Source: Olivibacter jilunii
Lineage (GTDB): Bacteria; Bacteroidota; Bacteroidia; Sphingobacteriales; Sphingobacteriaceae
Direction of reading: 5' to 3'
Assembly (NCBI RefSeq): GCF_900607235.1
Contig: NZ_LR027850.1
Coordinates: forward strand, 62,001-126,000
Length of the DNA: 64,000 nt
Made by a program: the position numbers and the translations under genes. Under the pieces are notes generated by a model. It searched no databases. It was not told the origin of the DNA and saw nothing but the letters and a program-made list of their open reading frames with translations. Positions 61,676-64,000 of the stretch are shown here, in pieces. Position 1 is the first letter of the stretch. Each line of letters begins with the position of its first letter.

Positions 61676-62751
61676 TGGAAAAGAGAATTGCAATTGTGAA
61701 CCCTTCGGTACCTCATTATAGGGAAGACTTTTATCGCTATATAAAAGAACGATTAGCTTGTGATGTGTTCACTTATGAAGACATGAAAAGTACGAGTAAC
61801 CGCAATTTCAAAGAGAGCCAGTTGATAACGAAACGCTTGAAAAGTATTAAGTTGAAAAAATTTCTGCTCTTTAATATTTTTCCCTTACTCAGTAAACAGT
61901 ATCAAACATTAGTGTTGATGTGGGACTTTGCGCAAATCAGTACTTGGTTGCTTTTGATTACGAAACCGCTCCACCGTAAAAAAATTATTCTTTGGGGGCA
62001 GGGTATTTCTGTAAAACGCTATCTCGTGGAGGAGGTACATCCAAACCGGCTTTTAATGGCAATGTTGAAGCTGGCAGATGGCGCTTGGGTTTATATGGAA
62101 AAAGAGACTGTTCAATGGAAGGCAATTTTTCCCGATAAGGCTATCGTTGCGCTGAACAATACGATCTCCGGTGTTGAAAAGGTTTTGGATACGCACTACG
62201 ATGTAGATGAATTAAAAGGCATTAAGAAAAAGCATAACATCACGGAGGACATCTTATTGATTTACTGTGCCCGCTTTGATAATCCCTATAGACGTTTTGA
62301 TTTACTGATTCAAACTATTGAATTGCTGGACCCTCGGAAATATGGCTTTATCATTATAGGTGAAGGCGCTTATAAGCCTGATTTTTTACCTTATAAGAAT
62401 GTGTATGATTATGGAAAAGTGTATGAAAAGCAACTAAAGGATGAGCTTTTTTCGATTGCCGATATTTATTATCAGCCCGGCTGGATTGGTTTATCGGTTG
62501 TTGAAGCCATGGCATATGGAAAGCCAATTTTAACATTTAAACGGAGCGAGGCAGTCTTACAATGTGTGGAGTACCATTATATAGAGCATGATCGGAATGG
62601 AATTTTATTAAATAATATCGAGGAGTTAAAAGAGACGCTGTCGAAGCTTATGCAACGAGAACTGATAGCAATGGGCATGCAATCGAAGCGAATTGTCCAG
62701 GATAAACTACTTATGGGAAATATGGTGCAAAATGCTTTATCCATCTTATAA
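61675..62751 (+). CDS. Glycosyltransferase family 4
   Basis: This 358-residue GT-B protein begins RIAIVNPSVPHYREDFYRYI. The donor-binding domain has LLIYCARFDNPYRRFDLLIQ, GFIIIGEGAYKPDF, DIYYQPGWIGLSVVEAMAYG and KPILTFKRSE, with the EX-type acidic residue in VVEAMAYG. It is translationally coupled to the polymerase gene by a one-base overlap. It adds a further sugar to the repeat unit. Confidence 0.92.
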   Translation: MEKRIAIVNPSVPHYREDFYRYIKERLACDVFTYEDMKSTSNRNFKESQLITKRLKSIKLKKFLLFNIFPLLSKQYQTLVLMWDFAQISTWLLLITKPLHRKKIILWGQGISVKRYLVEEVHPNRLLMAMLKLADGAWVYMEKETVQWKAIFPDKAIVALNNTISGVEKVLDTHYDVDELKGIKKKHNITEDILLIYCARFDNPYRRFDLLIQTIELLDPRKYGFIIIGEGAYKPDFLPYKNVYDYGKVYEKQLKDELFSIADIYYQPGWIGLSVVEAMAYGKPILTFKRSEAVLQCVEYHYIEHDRNGILLNNIEELKETLSKLMQRELIAMGMQSKRIVQDKLLMGNMVQNALSIL

Positions 62752-62752
62752 T

Positions 62753-63916
62753 ATGAGAACAAAAATCTTACATGTTATTTCAACTATGGATCCTAAAGCC
62801 GGGGGCGTTAGCCAAGCTGTTAAAACCATGGTAAGGGGACTAAAGTTTTACAATATTTCAAGTGCTATTGTTTCGTTAGATGAGGAAGAGATAAAAAGAG
62901 ATTATCCGGACTTTGAACTAATTACAATAGGTAAAGGAACAACATCTTGGAATTACCATACTAAATTGATCAGTTGGCTTAAAGAAAATCTGGACGCATA
63001 CGAAAATGTCATTGTTCATGGTCTCTGGCAGTTTCAATGCTATGCTATCCTGAAAAGTATGCCTGCGGCTACTGCCACGAAAATTTACGTAATGCCCCAT
63101 GGTATGTTGGATCCTTACTTTCAAAAATCAGCTGGCCGAAAACTGAAAGCCTTTAGAAATCAACTCATTTGGTCGTTGGTTGAAAATCGGCTGATTAAAA
63201 AAGCGGAAGGGCTATTATTTACTTGTGAGATGGAAAAGACTTTGGCTCATGAGACATTTAATGGCTATAAGCCCAAAAAAGAACTTGTTGTAGGGTTAGG
63301 AGTGGAAAAAGATTTAGAGGAAAATGAGGCAATGGCTAACGAATTTAAGATTGCTTTTCCCCAAGTTACTTCTGATGGTTATTTCTTATTCATTAGCAGA
63401 ATTCATCCCAAAAAAGGATTGGATTTGTTGGTAAATGCTTATTTAAACCTTAAGCAATCAGGTACGCATTCATTAGCTCCTTTGGTTATAGCCGGGCCGG
63501 GTTTGGATACACCTTATGGAAGGGAAATTCGAGAACTGGCAGCTAAAGATCCTGATATCATTTTTACGGATATGTTAACAGGGCGTTTGAAATGGGGTGC
63601 CTTTTACGGTTGCGGCGCTTTTGTGTTACCGAGCCATCAGGAGAATTTTGGTATAGCGGTGGTAGAAGCTCTTTCTTGCCAGAAGCCGGTCCTGATTAGC
63701 AATCAAGTGAACATATGGCGAGAAATTGAGAGAGAAGGGGGAGGGATCGTGGTGGATAATACACAGAAAGGCGTCGAGCGTTTACTCCATAGCTGGACAC
63801 ACTTAGATCCAAACGAGAAAATAAAAATGGGAAGAAACGCAGAGCGAACATTTCATAAGTATTTTACCGTGGGCATGGCCGCGAAGCGTTTAAAAGAAGC
63901 GTTGAATTATGACTAA
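62753..63916 (+). CDS. Glycosyltransferase family 4
   Basis: From ATG 62753 the product is 387 residues; an in-frame upstream start at 62693 would overlap the previous gene by 59 bases and disrupt the typical KILHVISTMDPKAGGVSQAV beginning. The GT-B donor domain shows YFLFISRIHPKKGLDLLVNA, PLVIAGPGLDTPYG, CGAFVLPSHQENFGIAVVEA and KPVLISNQVN. The start follows the previous stop by one base, and its own stop overlaps the next start by 8 bases. Confidence 0.93.
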   Translation: MRTKILHVISTMDPKAGGVSQAVKTMVRGLKFYNISSAIVSLDEEEIKRDYPDFELITIGKGTTSWNYHTKLISWLKENLDAYENVIVHGLWQFQCYAILKSMPAATATKIYVMPHGMLDPYFQKSAGRKLKAFRNQLIWSLVENRLIKKAEGLLFTCEMEKTLAHETFNGYKPKKELVVGLGVEKDLEENEAMANEFKIAFPQVTSDGYFLFISRIHPKKGLDLLVNAYLNLKQSGTHSLAPLVIAGPGLDTPYGREIRELAAKDPDIIFTDMLTGRLKWGAFYGCGAFVLPSHQENFGIAVVEALSCQKPVLISNQVNIWREIEREGGGIVVDNTQKGVERLLHSWTHLDPNEKIKMGRNAERTFHKYFTVGMAAKRLKEALNYD

Positions 63917-64000
63917 AGTATATAATAATGATACGTACGTAGGAGCGTCCTTTTCCTTAAGTAACCGTTTGATGCGGGTGCTTTGGAGCCTTGTTTATGC
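63909..64000 (+). CDS. WcaF-like acetyltransferase, 5' part only
   Basis: ATG 63909 opens a frame that runs off the right edge after 30 codons. The visible residues TYVGASFSLSNRLMRVLWSL match the N-terminal helix of WcaF-type (colanic acid) hexapeptide-repeat acetyltransferases, though the repeat domain itself is out of view. It overlaps the preceding glycosyltransferase by 8 bases. It would O-acetylate the polysaccharide, again as in colanic acid clusters. Confidence 0.6.
   Translation, partial: MTKVYNNDTYVGASFSLSNRLMRVLWSLVY

Noticed and set aside
62693-62752. Upstream start of the last complete glycosyltransferase
   Set aside because: It would overlap the previous gene by 59 bases and prepend residues not typical of GT4 enzymes.
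1-64000. tRNA, rRNA, transposase, integrase or phage genes
   Set aside because: None recognised by eye in either strand; small RNAs cannot be excluded without a covariance-model search.

Overview
The window looks like a chromosomal segment of a Bacteroidota member, most likely Sphingobacteriaceae (Pedobacter, Olivibacter or Sphingobacterium type). The evidence is four SusC/SusD pairs, FecR anti-sigma factors with extracytoplasmic function (ECF) sigma factors, SusC receptors with an N-terminal STN domain, promoters of the TTG / TAnnTTTG type, and few Shine-Dalgarno sequences. I saw no rRNA, tRNA, transposase, phage gene or CRISPR array. Genus is an inference.

Layout. (1) 1-15.8 kb: a glycan or phospho-glycan utilisation locus. 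A truncated secreted beta-propeller protein and a sialidase-like protein lie on the minus strand. Divergent from them run an orphan ECF sigma factor, a SusC/SusD pair, a PqaA-type hydrolase fused to a glycerophosphodiester phosphodiesterase, an internally deleted PafA-type alkaline phosphatase remnant and a GH2 exo-glucosaminidase-like lipoprotein. A XylR-type regulator and a ROK kinase follow on the minus strand. (2) 16.1-20 kb: the CstA transporter, an intergenic word-repeat array and an amidohydrolase lipoprotein. (3) 20-30 kb: a complete sigma/FecR/SusC(STN)/SusD locus carrying two calcineurin-like phosphoesterases. (4) 30-40.7 kb: a second sigma/FecR/SusC(STN)/SusD locus whose sigma and FecR genes are separated by a 3.8-kb opposite-strand block (ankyrin lipoprotein, cytosine-deaminase-like amidohydrolase, AraC regulator, repeat array). 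(5) 41-45.9 kb: a SusC/SusD pair with no STN and no sigma/FecR, preceded by tandem operator-like repeats. (6) 45.9-48.7 kb: a small ORF, a degenerate CpsB-type phosphatase and a LytTR response regulator/histidine kinase pair, all on the minus strand. (7) 49-64 kb: an exopolysaccharide cluster resembling colanic-acid loci: WcaJ-like initiating transferase, a four-copy 210-bp tandem repeat, then an almost gapless operon of cupin, Gmd, Wzx flippase, nitroreductase-like protein, pyruvyl transferase, five glycosyltransferases, Wzy/ligase and the start of a WcaF-like acetyltransferase.

How it works together. The SusC/SusD pairs would import oligomers across the outer membrane. Their cargo is biased towards phosphoester hydrolases (GDPD, PafA remnant, two metallophosphoesterases), which hints at phosphorylated or glycerophosphate-decorated glycans. 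The last 15 kb would build and export an acidic (pyruvylated, acetylated) polysaccharide.

The most unusual signal is not a gene. Three intergenic regions (18.0-18.6, 33.8-34.4 and 50.5-51.35 kb) are written in one shared vocabulary of degenerate 7-bp and 8-bp words (GCTATAA, GCTATCA, GTGATGA, AACTAAC; AACGACTC, AACTATTT). Larger duplications of 120-228 bp are superimposed on these words.
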